A stretch of DNA of 38,417 nucleotides from the IMG/VR virus record IMGVR_UViG_3300049927_000012, positions 1-38,417 of that record. One strand, 5' to 3'. How positions within the stretch are numbered: the first letter of the stretch is position 1; each line of letters opens with the position of its first letter. Below are positions 32,063-38,417 of this stretch, in pieces. The notes beneath the pieces were generated by a model. It had not been told where the DNA came from. It did no database searches and saw only the letters and a program-made list of their open reading frames with translations. Position numbers and translations under genes: made by a program. The DNA comes from a virus.

Positions 32063-32424
32063 CACGCCTCCCCATCCGTCGCCGAGCCTTGCGCGCCCTT
32101 CGGGATGGCGGGCTGCATTGGGGGTGAGGCGGCGAGAGCGGAAGCGCGTCGCGTCACGGCTATCAATTCCGCATAGCGCGCAGCGAAGCACTCGGTTGCG
32201 CTCCACCCGTGATCCATGAAAGCACCTTGCGCGTAGGTAGCCCAAGACTCGGTCAGCGTCGTTGGCATCAGAATCCACCCAGCCGGCTCGCCCTGGGTCT
32301 GCGCACGCGCGGCTCGGTCGGCTGCGAGGTAGGCGTGCATCTGGTCTCGCCATGCTGCAATTGACGACCATTCGGGCTCAGGCAGCGGCGGAAACTCCAT
32401 CGCCTCGGTGGGTGCTTGGCTCAT
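32062..32424 (-). CDS. Hypothetical phage protein (120 aa)
   Basis: ATG 32424 has a GGAGAAG site. The protein opens SQAPTEAMEFPPLPEPEW, then AAWRDQMHAYLAADRAARAQ, a type of short early-region protein frequent in Burkholderia phages. A C-terminal helix (ATECFAARYAELIAVTRRAS) follows. Coupled to both neighbours. Role unknown. Confidence 0.65.
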   Translation of the reverse strand: MSQAPTEAMEFPPLPEPEWSSIAAWRDQMHAYLAADRAARAQTQGEPAGWILMPTTLTESWATYAQGAFMDHGWSATECFAARYAELIAVTRRASALAASPPMQPAIPKGAQGSATDGEA

Positions 32425-32612
32425 CGCACTTCTCCATGGTTCGCGCGCATATCGGGCGGATAGCGCAGCCATTCGTTCTTGCCGTTGGCGATGCTCTGAA
32501 GGAACTCGTTGCCTTGAGGGTGAGTGCGAAGCTCCCAGGCCTTTTCCATTTCGATGAGCCGCGCGATTTCAGCGTGCGCCGCTTCGATACGCTTGAGGAT
32601 TGCCGCTCTCAT
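32421..32612 (-). CDS. Small helical hypothetical protein (63 aa)
   Basis: ATG 32612 with an AAGGAAG site. Residues 1-28 form one helix (AILKRIEAAHAEIARLIEME); the rest (WLRYPPDMRANHGEVR) is short and polar. Joined to both neighbours by ATGA overlaps. No known family. Confidence 0.65.
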   Translation of the reverse strand: MRAAILKRIEAAHAEIARLIEMEKAWELRTHPQGNEFLQSIANGKNEWLRYPPDMRANHGEVR

Positions 32613-33559
32613 GGTGCTTCCTTCGCAGCGGGAGGGGTGGTGATGCCATGGGCGGCTTCGATGGCGCGAACGATGCGGAGACGCCCAGCACCAGACCAAG
32701 GTGCCGCGTCCTGCCAAACGGGCAGCATCTCGCATTCCAGTTGCGTCAGCGGCTCTCGCGCTACCTGGGGAGCGGACTGCGCTGTCGCGGATGGGGGTGC
32801 GGCGCGGCGTTCGATCATGTCGGCGATTCGCTGCGCCGCCGATTCCCATTCGGGTAGCGTGCAGGGCCGGCGTTCTTGCATGATTGCGCCGTAGATCAAC
32901 TTCCACAGGGGCAACCCATCACGGCCGGACACCGCCTCTGCCCGCGCTACCTGGGGCGGTTGCAGGGCTGCGGGTTGCGGGGGGGTGGCTGCGGCAAACG
33001 CAGCTTGCAAGCTCAGACGCGTAGCTTCGATAGGAGTGCCGTTGTGCCATTTGTCAGGCGCTTGATGCGCCGCATCAGTCTTGAACCAGTAGGCATCGTT
33101 AGCTGTGAGGTATGCCGCAATCATCGCGGGCGTCGGCTCGCTCGGCACCAGCACCATCCCCGGCTCCGCCTCCACTGCTACAGCCTGCCCGGCAAGGGAT
33201 GCGAGGCGAATAAGACCTGAAAGCACAGACCATTCACTGCCCAGCATGGCGCCGTGTCGGTGATACACGTCGAGCGCGATCCGCTGGGCTTCACGCTCGG
33301 CTTCGCTACTTGAGCATTCCAGCAGTTCAGCTTCCCATGCAGTGATCTCGGATTCCAATTCGGCAATCCGTTGCTCCTGCCCCCGGATGATGATGGCATT
33401 CGATTGCAACTCCGAGCGAACGTCCTCGCTCAAGTCCGCCACCACAGCCGGACTCCGACTTGCCGTCTCCGTATCCGGCGCTACGTACTTCTTGGCGTCG
33501 TCCTTTGTGCGGATCACCAGATCGCCGATGTGCTTCGTGTTGGATGCGGTCTTCGTCAT
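32609..33559 (-). CDS. Large mosaic early-region protein with coiled coil (316 aa)
   Basis: An AAGGA site precedes ATG 33559. Residues 55-90 are a coiled coil (RGQEQRIAELESEITAWEAE). Then comes PSEPTPAMIAAYLTANDAYW (about 140-160), a low-complexity Ala/Pro/Gln part, WKLIYGAIMQERR, and a C-terminal segment (LECEMLPVWQDAAPWSG). It looks stitched together from modules also seen in other variable phage early proteins. Function unknown. A GGGC-GGAA-GCCC hairpin lies just upstream. Confidence 0.65.
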   Translation of the reverse strand: MTKTASNTKHIGDLVIRTKDDAKKYVAPDTETASRSPAVVADLSEDVRSELQSNAIIIRGQEQRIAELESEITAWEAELLECSSSEAEREAQRIALDVYHRHGAMLGSEWSVLSGLIRLASLAGQAVAVEAEPGMVLVPSEPTPAMIAAYLTANDAYWFKTDAAHQAPDKWHNGTPIEATRLSLQAAFAAATPPQPAALQPPQVARAEAVSGRDGLPLWKLIYGAIMQERRPCTLPEWESAAQRIADMIERRAAPPSATAQSAPQVAREPLTQLECEMLPVWQDAAPWSGAGRLRIVRAIEAAHGITTPPAAKEAP

Positions 33560-33582
33560 GCTGTTCCTTGATGAATTTGGCA

Positions 33583-33594
33583 GGGCTTCCGCCC
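33583..33594 (-). promoter_or_regulatory. Intercistronic GGAA-tetraloop hairpin 1
   Basis: On the minus-strand transcript GGGC-GGAA-GCCC forms a stem closed by a GNRA-type tetraloop, 7 nt after the stop of the Gly-X repeat gene and upstream of the next gene's ribosome-binding site. A longer version occurs at 34316. There is no T-tract, so it is more likely an mRNA processing or stability element than a terminator. Confidence 0.4.
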
Positions 33595-33601
33595 ATCGGG
33601 T

Positions 33602-33949
33602 TTATTGGCCGTAGCCGTCGCCGGAGCCGGAGCCGGAGCCGTAGCCGTAGCCGTAGCCGGAGCCGGAGCCGTCGCCGTCGCCGTAGCCGTAGCCGTCGCC
33701 GTCGCCGTCGCCGTCGCCGGAGCCGGAGCCGGAGCCGTCGCCGTAGCCGTCGCCGTCGCCGTAGCCGTAGCCGTAGCCGGAGCCGTCGCCGTAGCCGTAG
33801 CCGTAGCCGTCGCCGTAGCCGTAGCCGGAGCCGGAGCCGTCGCCGTAGCCGTAGCCGTCGCCGTAGCCGTAGCCGGAGCCGGAGCCGTCGCCGTAGCCGT
33901 AGCCGTAGCCGTAGCCGGAGCCGTCCGTGAATACCTTATTTGTAGGCAT
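33602..33949 (-). CDS. Gly-Tyr/Gly-Asp/Gly-Ser dipeptide-repeat protein (115 aa)
   Basis: ATG 33949 has a perfect AAGGAGG site located in the 3' end of the DUF6948-type gene, so it is almost certainly translated. After MPTNKVFTD, virtually the whole protein is alternating Gly with Tyr, Asp or Ser (GYGYGDGSGSG patterns), ending in GYGQ. There is no hydrophobic core; it should be intrinsically disordered, tyrosine-rich and acidic. It resembles (G/S)Y(G/S) low-complexity domains only by composition. The array of 6-bp units can change copy number without frameshift. Function unknown. The plus-strand Ala-Val/Ala-Gly frame is a shadow. Confidence 0.8.
   Translation of the reverse strand: MPTNKVFTDGSGYGYGYGYGDGSGSGYGYGDGYGYGDGSGSGYGYGDGYGYGYGDGSGYGYGYGDGDGYGDGSGSGSGDGDGDGDGYGYGDGDGSGSGYGYGYGSGSGSGDGYGQ
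33605..33924. repeat. Hexanucleotide tandem array (GCC-NNN type)
   Basis: About 53 units of 6 bp, each GCCGTA, GCCGTC or GCCGGA on the plus strand, in blocks. They encode the Gly-X repeat on the minus strand. Prone to slippage and to assembly collapse, so the true copy number may differ. Confidence 0.95.
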
Positions 33950-34298
33950 TGATTGCCTCCTTGACGCCTGGCGCAGCGGGGATCAATTCGCACACGCCCG
34001 CCAGAGAAATCTGGGGGTTCATCGTGTCGAGCTTGCTGCCCGACTTGACGCCGTTCTGGGCCACACCCGACAGCGCAACGCCGTCCGCAGCCTTCCACGA
34101 CCAGAGCCGGCGAGAGTCCTTCAGGATGACGTTCTCTCCATCCGCGCTGACGACTTCGCCAGCGTGCACGCCTGCCGCATAGCAACGCGCGATCACGTAT
34201 TGGCCAACGAACGGATGCGGCTTCGCGCTTGCAATAGATGCTCCGAAGAGTGCGGCGAGTTGGCGGGCTTGGGCGATGGTCAGGTCTTCGATGTTCAT
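33936..34298 (-). CDS. DUF6948-type phage protein (120 aa)
   Basis: The sequence MNIEDLTIAQARQLAALFG, GQYVIARCYAAGVHAGEVVS, LKDSRRLWSWKAADGVALSG and a DTMNPQISLAG segment match a widely distributed family of unknown function in Burkholderia and Pseudomonas phages. It is a small beta-barrel-like domain. ATG 34298 has an AAGGAA site. Its final 14 bases overlap the start of the Gly-X repeat gene. Confidence 0.8.
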   Translation of the reverse strand: MNIEDLTIAQARQLAALFGASIASAKPHPFVGQYVIARCYAAGVHAGEVVSADGENVILKDSRRLWSWKAADGVALSGVAQNGVKSGSKLDTMNPQISLAGVCELIPAAPGVKEAINAYK

Positions 34299-34315
34299 GG
34301 TGTTTCCTTGGATTT

Positions 34316-34329
34316 GGGGCTTCCGCCCC
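34316..34329 (-). promoter_or_regulatory. Intercistronic GGAA-tetraloop hairpin 2
   Basis: On the minus transcript, GGGGC-GGAA-GCCCC, a 5-bp stem with a GNRA-type loop, lies 15 nt after the stop of the upstream gene and 17 nt before the next start codon. It is the longer form of the hairpin at 33583. Confidence 0.45.
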
Positions 34330-34344
34330 TGTTGGGTGGAGGGG

Positions 34345-34965
34345 TCAGGCCTCGCCGTGCTGGTCGACGAATTCACTGGTCGCATCCGACCCTTCGTCGC
34401 CCTTATCGAACAACGGACCAGGACTAGGCCCGCGCGTGCCGTCGATGACCAGATCCGTCTCGACGCGCTCCTGCTCCGGCGTCGGCGGATCGAAGCGGAT
34501 CATGAGCGCCTGGCCCTGCTTGCCGAACAGGTGCCCGGCCTCGTCCTCGTCGAAGTCGCTCGAGCTGATCTTGAACGACAGCGTGACCGTACCGCCGTCG
34601 AAGCACTCGGCGCGCCACGACTTGATTGTGCACGCCGAGATCACCATGTCCTCGCCGATGCCCCACTCGATGTAGAGCGTGCCGCCCTTGATCTCGGGAA
34701 CGCTGATCGGCAGCGCGCCGGTCAGCTGCTTCGTGCGCAGGACCGTCGTGGGCGGATCGATGTTCTCCAGCGCCTCGGTGTAGTCGTCGGCGACGCGATA
34801 GAACGCGTGGCGCAACGTCTCGCTGACCTTGTCCAGCAGCAGATTCGGGCCGGTGATGGACAGGCCCAGCGTCAGCGCGGCGACGTCGGCGGTGCCGTGC
34901 TTTTCGGTGCGCGCGGTGAAGCTGACAAGTTTGGCCTCGGTCGGATGGTCGATTCGAAAGATCAT
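34345..34965 (-). CDS. Conserved hypothetical protein of the recombination cluster (206 aa)
   Basis: ATG 34965 follows GGAGAA. Its sequence (MIFRIDHPTEAKLVSFTARTE; LTLGLSITGPNLLLDKVSET; VPEIKGGTLYIEWGIGED) is a protein I recall downstream of exonuclease/annealing genes in Burkholderiales phages. The N-terminal two thirds are beta-rich; the C-terminus is acidic. Membership of a DNA-recombination group is inferred from its neighbours only. Confidence 0.7.
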   Translation of the reverse strand: MIFRIDHPTEAKLVSFTARTEKHGTADVAALTLGLSITGPNLLLDKVSETLRHAFYRVADDYTEALENIDPPTTVLRTKQLTGALPISVPEIKGGTLYIEWGIGEDMVISACTIKSWRAECFDGGTVTLSFKISSSDFDEDEAGHLFGKQGQALMIRFDPPTPEQERVETDLVIDGTRGPSPGPLFDKGDEGSDATSEFVDQHGEA

Positions 34966-34993
34966 GCTTTTCTCCAGTGATTGCGGGAAGGGT

Positions 34994-35043
34994 GGGCGGG
35001 TGTCACATCCGATCGCAGCCCGTCACTGCGTCGGCACCCGCCC
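34994..35043 (-). promoter_or_regulatory. Long intercistronic hairpin
   Basis: GGGCGGGTG (34994-35002) pairs with CACCCGCCC (35035-35043), and CCGATCGC pairs with GCGTCGG inside it, giving a 16-bp stem with two bulges and an 11-nt loop. It occupies nearly all of the 86-bp gap between the KTSC gene and the next gene. No T-tract follows on either strand. It could be an attenuator, an RNase cleavage site or a DNA cruciform. Confidence 0.45.
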
Positions 35044-35051
35044 GTAGAAAA

Positions 35052-35291
35052 TCAGGCCGCGATGACGTCGCAGTCGAAGCGCCCGTGAACCTCGAACGCG
35101 AAATACTTGCCGGCGCTGGGCGCGTTCAGGAAGCTGTCGGCGACATCGGCCGGCACGTCGCGGTAGTTGCGAACCTTCGCGTCAGGCACGCCGGCGCGAT
35201 CCTTGAAGCGGACGACGAGCACCTGCTGAGTCGGGTCGTAGCCGATCGAGTGAATGCGGCTGCTGGTGGGGATCTCGCGCAGGTTGAACAT
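35052..35291 (-). CDS. KTSC-domain protein (79 aa)
   Basis: The full length is one KTSC domain: SSRIHSIGYDPTQQVLVVRF, then YRDVPADVADSFLNAPSAGK and YFAFEVHGRF. Here the family's K-T-S-C residues are replaced (TSSRIH; PSAGKYF is kept). KTSC is named after lysyl-tRNA-synthetase C-terminal-like sequences; its function is unknown, with RNA binding suspected. Starts in the upstream stop (ATGA). Confidence 0.8.
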   Translation of the reverse strand: MFNLREIPTSSRIHSIGYDPTQQVLVVRFKDRAGVPDAKVRNYRDVPADVADSFLNAPSAGKYFAFEVHGRFDCDVIAA

Positions 35292-35902
35292 CAGGCTGCT
35301 TCCTGCTGATCGCCAGTGGTCGCAGCCGGCGGCGCGGCAGCGCGCAACGCTTCGACCCTCGCCGCGTAGATGCCCTTCGCGCGCTCGATCTCGGACGGCA
35401 CCTTCAGACTGCTGGCCAGAGCCTTCGCCTTCTTCAGCGTCTCGCCGTTCGTCGCTGCCTCGATCGCAGCCAGCGCGCGCACCAGGTCGGGTGAGTCCTG
35501 CAGGATCTCGATCTCGTGCAACGCCTTCTTGCCCTTCGAGGCCGTCAGCGACACGCGGATGCCCTTCGGGTTGATGTCGGACATGCGCGAGATCCGGATT
35601 CCGCCGACGACCTCGCCGCCGAAGCGCACGTTCGGGTCGCAATAGAGCTCCATGGACTTGCCGATCCACTGCGTGGCGTCGTGGCCCCAGGCGTGCGCAA
35701 GGACCTTGCGCATGGTCAAACCGGGCTTGTACGGCCGGCCCTCTTCGCCCTCGTAGTGGACGGTCAGCGGCTGTTCCTTGCTGGCGCCGCCACGGACGTC
35801 GGACACCACGATCACGCGCGGGCCGCTGAGCAGCTGTTCACTGTTCAGCTGGTCGGATTTCGGCACGATGGTCGGCCGAATGTCGGTCACGTCAAAGGAC
35901 AT
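35291..35902 (-). CDS. Recombination-cluster protein next to the RecE-like nuclease (203 aa)
   Basis: Residues 1-45 are a beta-rich N-terminus (FDVTDIRPTIVPKSDQLNSE); GHDATQWIGKSMELYCDPNV with GGEVVGGIRISRMSD is a conserved block; the C-terminus is helical, Ala/Gln-rich and likely disordered. Proteins with this block typically accompany phage exonucleases and might bind or anneal DNA, but that is inferred from position. I chose ATG 35902 because the GAGG spacing is better than for the overlapping GTG at 35905. Confidence 0.65.
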   Translation of the reverse strand: MSFDVTDIRPTIVPKSDQLNSEQLLSGPRVIVVSDVRGGASKEQPLTVHYEGEEGRPYKPGLTMRKVLAHAWGHDATQWIGKSMELYCDPNVRFGGEVVGGIRISRMSDINPKGIRVSLTASKGKKALHEIEILQDSPDLVRALAAIEAATNGETLKKAKALASSLKVPSEIERAKGIYAARVEALRAAAPPAATTGDQQEAA

Positions 35903-36800
35903 CACTCACCTCGATTTCGTTGTTGCGGTTGGCATAGGCAGGGATATCCGCCAGTTGGTAGCCCGAGCCCGTGCCGTAGCTGGGCCAGGTGTCGGTCTTC
36001 AGGCAGTGCGCGTACAGCTCGCGCAGCTCACGCATCTCGTCGCGGCCCTGCTGCGCAAAGTCCTCGGGCAGCAGGTACGGCACTGCCAGCACCGGCGGGA
36101 CGCTGCTCACCGCGGCGAAGACGAACTCTTCGACCTTGCGGCCGGTGACGTGCTCGATGCCGTCGACGTAGTGCGCTTGCTGCCGGTGGTAGCCCATGCG
36201 CGCGACGGTGCGACCGAAGCCGCTGGGCGTGTCGTCCGCCGTGCTCTTGAGGTCGAGGGCGCGGATACGGTCCCTGCTGTCGTGGTGCAGGTGATCCGGC
36301 CGGGCCTTGCAGTAGATGCCGGTGTCCGGATCGGTCCAAAACACCGAGACTTCGCTGTCGCCAGTGCCTAGCAACGCCGCGATCTCCGGCTCAGCGGCCA
36401 GTGCGGCGAGCTGGGCCTGCGTGATGGCGTACTCGGCGGCCGTCACGATCTCGCGCATGCCGGCCGCGTGGTTGAACTGCGACCACCATTCCTTCGCTAA
36501 CGTGCTGTCTTCGTTCGATTTCTTCGCAGCCCACTGAGCCGGCGTCGGACGCTTCGGCGCATCCTCCGGCACGAAGATGTAGCGATCGTGCAGCGCGTGC
36601 GGCTCCAGGGCTGCGCAGTGGGCAAGCGAGCCGCACAGCATCGGCCGCGTCTGCTTCATCGGCGCACGGTTCTTGAAATGCCAGGGCGAGCGCGCTAGCA
36701 GCTTCATGTCGCTGTTGCTGAAGGCGTCGACGGCGAGGTATTGCTCGAACGGCATGTCGAGCACGAGGCCCATCGGGCGAAGGTCGGTGCGGGCGTTCAT
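35892..36800 (-). CDS. RecE/exonuclease VIII-like PD-(D/E)XK nuclease
   Basis: 302 aa. The C-terminal half holds the nuclease core: E150 in SEVSVFW, D169 in KARPD, D183-x-K185 in ALDLKST, and the Q/Y motif GYHRQQAHYVDG. The N-terminus (FSNSDMKLLARSPWHFKNR, about 27-45, and LCGSLAHCAALEP) is also standard for the family. These enzymes degrade one strand of double-stranded DNA 5' to 3' to give 3' tails for annealing. No RecT/Beta-like partner is recognisable; the next gene may supply that role. ATG 36800 is preferred over TTG 36806. Confidence 0.9.
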   Translation of the reverse strand: MNARTDLRPMGLVLDMPFEQYLAVDAFSNSDMKLLARSPWHFKNRAPMKQTRPMLCGSLAHCAALEPHALHDRYIFVPEDAPKRPTPAQWAAKKSNEDSTLAKEWWSQFNHAAGMREIVTAAEYAITQAQLAALAAEPEIAALLGTGDSEVSVFWTDPDTGIYCKARPDHLHHDSRDRIRALDLKSTADDTPSGFGRTVARMGYHRQQAHYVDGIEHVTGRKVEEFVFAAVSSVPPVLAVPYLLPEDFAQQGRDEMRELRELYAHCLKTDTWPSYGTGSGYQLADIPAYANRNNEIEVSDVL

Positions 36801-36802
36801 GG

Positions 36803-37012
36803 TCAATCGTTCTCGTGGTGGTGTTTTGGCATCCGCACGCAGTCGTCGCCGCTGTCGTGCCAGACGCCGCAGTAGGAGCAGTGCACGTCCATCGACAGCC
36901 GCTGCAGCTCCAGCTCGCGGCGGTCGTGTTCGGTGATCCAGGCCTCGTACGTCAGGCCCGCAGCCGCGGCCTTCGCCTCGATGCGCATGCGCTGCTGTTC
37001 ACCGACGGTCAT
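36803..37012 (-). CDS. Small zinc-binding protein (69 aa)
   Basis: The first 40 residues are one helix (GEQQRMRIEAKAAAAGLTYE). C45-x2-C48 and a C-terminal D-C segment with H/H residues (SGDDCVRMPKHHHEND) probably form a zinc site. GAGG precedes ATG 37012. It ends two bases before the exonuclease start. Confidence 0.65.
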   Translation of the reverse strand: MTVGEQQRMRIEAKAAAAGLTYEAWITEHDRRELELQRLSMDVHCSYCGVWHDSGDDCVRMPKHHHEND

Positions 37013-37263
37013 CGGAACCTCGGCGCGGTCAGGAAGGCCCAGAAGTCGGCGACGAACCAGCCAGCGCGGCGCAGGAGCGACGTCCGGTAGCAATAAATGG
37101 TCACTGGGACGACAGCGCGGCGCGCCGTCGGCTTGCCGGCGAACATCGACACGCTCGCGACCGGGTTCGTCGCGTCGCGGCCCTGGTGCAGCGTCTGCGC
37201 GGGCGTGGCCATCGTGTCGGGTTGGCCGGTGATGGCGACGAGGAGGCGGTGGAGGGCGGTCAT
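37009..37263 (-). CDS. Hypothetical protein (84 aa)
   Basis: Overlaps both neighbours by four bases. The C-terminal third (RRAGWFVADFWAFLTAPRF) is a hydrophobic/aromatic helix that might associate with the membrane. The rest (TGQPDTMATPAQTLHQGRDA) is polar. No family recognised. Confidence 0.6.
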   Translation of the reverse strand: MTALHRLLVAITGQPDTMATPAQTLHQGRDATNPVASVSMFAGKPTARRAVVPVTIYCYRTSLLRRAGWFVADFWAFLTAPRFR

Positions 37264-37541
37264 GCGGCGCTCCCGATGGCCTTGGCGATGGCGTCGCGGG
37301 CGAAGTCGCGGATCGCGGCGTCTTGGAAAGTGATGCCGTAGCCGCGCACGACCATCTGGAGTGCCTCCAGCAATTCCGGCGCGGCGGCGATCAGGCGGGC
37401 GTTGGCGTCCTTACGCTCGTGCCCAAGCCACATGCCCTCATAGGGCTCGTGGTTCAGGACTGCGTTGTCAGGCCCGGCGCCGAATAGGCCGCGGTGATGG
37501 TCCGCCCAGATCCACGGCCCCGGCGTGTGCTTCGCGCTCAT
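37260..37541 (-). CDS. HTPGPW-type phage protein (93 aa)
   Basis: It begins [20 protein letters not shown] and contains DANARLIAAAPELLEALQMV, two blocks found in a very common small phage family with no assigned function. ATG 37541 has a GGGAG site. Joined to the genes on both sides by ATGA overlaps. Confidence 0.8.
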   Translation of the reverse strand: MSAKHTPGPWIWADHHRGLFGAGPDNAVLNHEPYEGMWLGHERKDANARLIAAAPELLEALQMVVRGYGITFQDAAIRDFARDAIAKAIGSAA

Positions 37542-37879
37542 GCCCTGCTCCCGAAGTCCAGCATCAACATGCCCTCGAGATGCGCCGGCTTGCCCTGCAC
37601 CCGGCGAATCAGCGCCGCCAGGATCGCGCAGTCAGTCGGCCGGCCGGCGCGGTCTTGGCGCACCAGCATCGCTTCCGCTTCGACCAGCAGCTCGGCCAGC
37701 GGAAGCGCGTGGAATTCGGCGATCAGGTTACGCCGCGGGACGACGCAGGCGGCGAGGTGCATCGGCAGCAGGTCCACCGGCGGCCGCGGGTCGGGCAGCG
37801 AACACGGGATTGGCGCGAAGCGCTGGGCGTAGTCGCTGACGTCGTCCATCGCGGCTTCCTGTTCGGCGCGCGGGCTCAC
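37538..37879 (-). CDS. Hypothetical protein (113 aa)
   Basis: GTG 37879 overlaps the pentapeptide gene stop (GTGA) behind a GAGG site; an ATG at 37849 with AGGAAG is an equally good start, giving 103 aa. The sequence ([39 protein letters not shown]) is helical and soluble. Function unknown. Confidence 0.65.
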   Translation of the reverse strand: MSPRAEQEAAMDDVSDYAQRFAPIPCSLPDPRPPVDLLPMHLAACVVPRRNLIAEFHALPLAELLVEAEAMLVRQDRAGRPTDCAILAALIRRVQGKPAHLEGMLMLDFGSRA

Positions 37880-38417
37880 GATTGCACCTCGATGAACGTC
37901 GGGGCCGCGCCGCGCATCAACGCAACGAACTCGTCGATCCACTCGACAGCCAACTTCGATGCCGAGTTGTTCTCGGGCATATGGCCGCGCGAGATCGCGA
38001 AGAAGAAGTTCTCGGCCGGACGCGAGCTATTCGGCGTCAAACCGGAGCCGAGCGCGTCGAATTTCTCACCGCGTGCGTTCGCGATCGTGCCCACCAAGCA
38101 AGCACAAGCACCTTTGTAGACAGAACCGTCAACACGGCCCTCGACAAGCGCAAGGCGCAAATCGGCGATCTCTCGCGGCGCGCGCAGGAGAACGTCGAAG
38201 ACGTCGGCCTTGATGATGCTCAGGTCGGCGCCGCGCAGGTCGGCGCCGCGCAGGTCGGCGCCGCGCAGGTTGGCGTCGCTCAGGTTGGCGCCGCGCAGGT
38301 TAGCGCCGCGCAGGTCGGCGCCGCGCAGGTCGGCGCCGCGCAGGTCGGCGCCGCGCAGGTTGGCGTCGCTCAGGTCGGCGCCGCTCAGGTTGGCGTCGCG
38401 CAGGTTGGCGCCGCGCA
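37876..38417 (-). CDS. Pentapeptide-repeat protein, C-terminal part (joins 1-437)
   Basis: Contains at least 13 further pentapeptide repeats, then a 110-residue C-terminal domain: [69 protein letters not shown]. That domain is strongly conserved among phage pentapeptide-repeat proteins I recall and probably caps the beta-helix. The CACLVGT segment with two cysteines could be a binding or catalytic site; nothing more is known. The next gene starts in its stop (GTGA). Confidence 0.9.
   Translation of the reverse strand, partial: RGANLRDANLSGADLSDANLRGADLRGADLRGADLRGANLRGANLSDANLRGADLRGADLRGADLSIIKADVFDVLLRAPREIADLRLALVEGRVDGSVYKGACACLVGTIANARGEKFDALGSGLTPNSSRPAENFFFAISRGHMPENNSASKLAVEWIDEFVALMRGAAPTFIEVQS
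38219..38417 (-). repeat. 15-bp tandem repeat encoding pentapeptides (right part)
   Basis: Thirteen full units plus CGCA. One unit reads GGTTAGC instead of GGTTGGC. The final 19 bases equal the first 19 bases of the window, so the overlap could be 4 or 19 bp and the true repeat number is uncertain. Confidence 0.95.

Noticed and set aside
31292-32371. Longer 359-codon reading of the Ead-like gene
   Set aside because: The extra 103 residues overlap the well-supported upstream gene and are Arg-rich shadow sequence; ATG 32062 fits the ATGA coupling seen throughout the operon.
33605-33924. CRISPR array at the repeat-rich stretches
   Set aside because: Units are 6 bp (and 15 bp at the window ends) without unique spacers and in frame with coding sequence.
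33605-33952. Plus-strand Ala-Val/Ala-Gly repeat frame
   Set aside because: Mirror of the Gly-X gene. The minus strand has the AAGGAGG site and operon context; the plus strand has neither.
605-38417. Integrase, reverse transcriptase (diversity-generating element), tRNA or phage RNA polymerase
   Set aside because: Looked for catalytic motifs and cloverleaf patterns while reading every gene; none was recognisable. A very divergent integrase among the unknown proteins cannot be excluded.

Overview
This window reads as one complete, circularly permuted genome of a short-tailed (podovirus-type, T7-like architecture) tailed phage of about 38.4 kb. The two ends lie inside one gene: the left end (minus strand, start codon at 437) and the right end (minus strand, stop at 37876) join through the same 15-bp tandem repeat into one pentapeptide-repeat protein. 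Joining in frame requires the terminal CGCA to be counted once (4-bp overlap; a 19-bp overlap is also possible). GC is high (roughly 65% by eye), and many small proteins resemble those of phages of Burkholderiales and related high-GC Proteobacteria; that host range is an inference. I found no integrase, DNA or RNA polymerase, reverse transcriptase, tRNA or CRISPR array.

A control region (438-604) separates two divergent transcription units. It has a good leftward promoter, a weaker rightward one sharing the same palindromic -35 hexamer, and repeated TGTCCAAC half-sites. Rightward early genes (605-6816) encode a small helix-turn-helix protein, three tiny membrane proteins, an HNH endonuclease, a replication-initiator-like protein carrying iteron-like repeats inside its gene (candidate origin), a possible helicase loader, a RusA-like resolvase, several small zinc-ribbon proteins and a second helix-turn-helix protein.

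The virion module (6890-28265, plus strand) follows T7 logic: portal, scaffold, major capsid protein, head protein, tail tubular A and B, internal virion proteins, small and large terminase subunits, and a tailspike with a T7-gp17-like N-terminus. The gp16-type ejection protein appears as two proteins (563 and 845 aa), the first with an ADP-ribosyltransferase-like segment; the gap between them is filled by an antisense two-helix membrane ORF. A bipartite element, GGACTGGAWTCCGKCC-N12-GACNAT, occurs three times, ahead of the virion module, the capsid gene and the tailspike gene, and is a candidate late-promoter or activator site. The lysis cassette (28265-30003) has a T4-type lysozyme flanked by membrane proteins.

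The leftward unit (437 through the junction to 30004, minus strand) is a tightly overlapping set of about 19 genes: the pentapeptide-repeat protein first, then small unknown proteins, a RecE-like PD-(D/E)XK exonuclease with a partner gene, a KTSC-domain protein, a DUF6948-type protein, a striking Gly-Tyr/Gly-Asp/Gly-Ser repeat protein with a perfect ribosome-binding site, Ead-like coiled-coil proteins and an ASCH-domain protein. The two units converge at 30001-30006, where both stop codons form the palindrome TGATCA.
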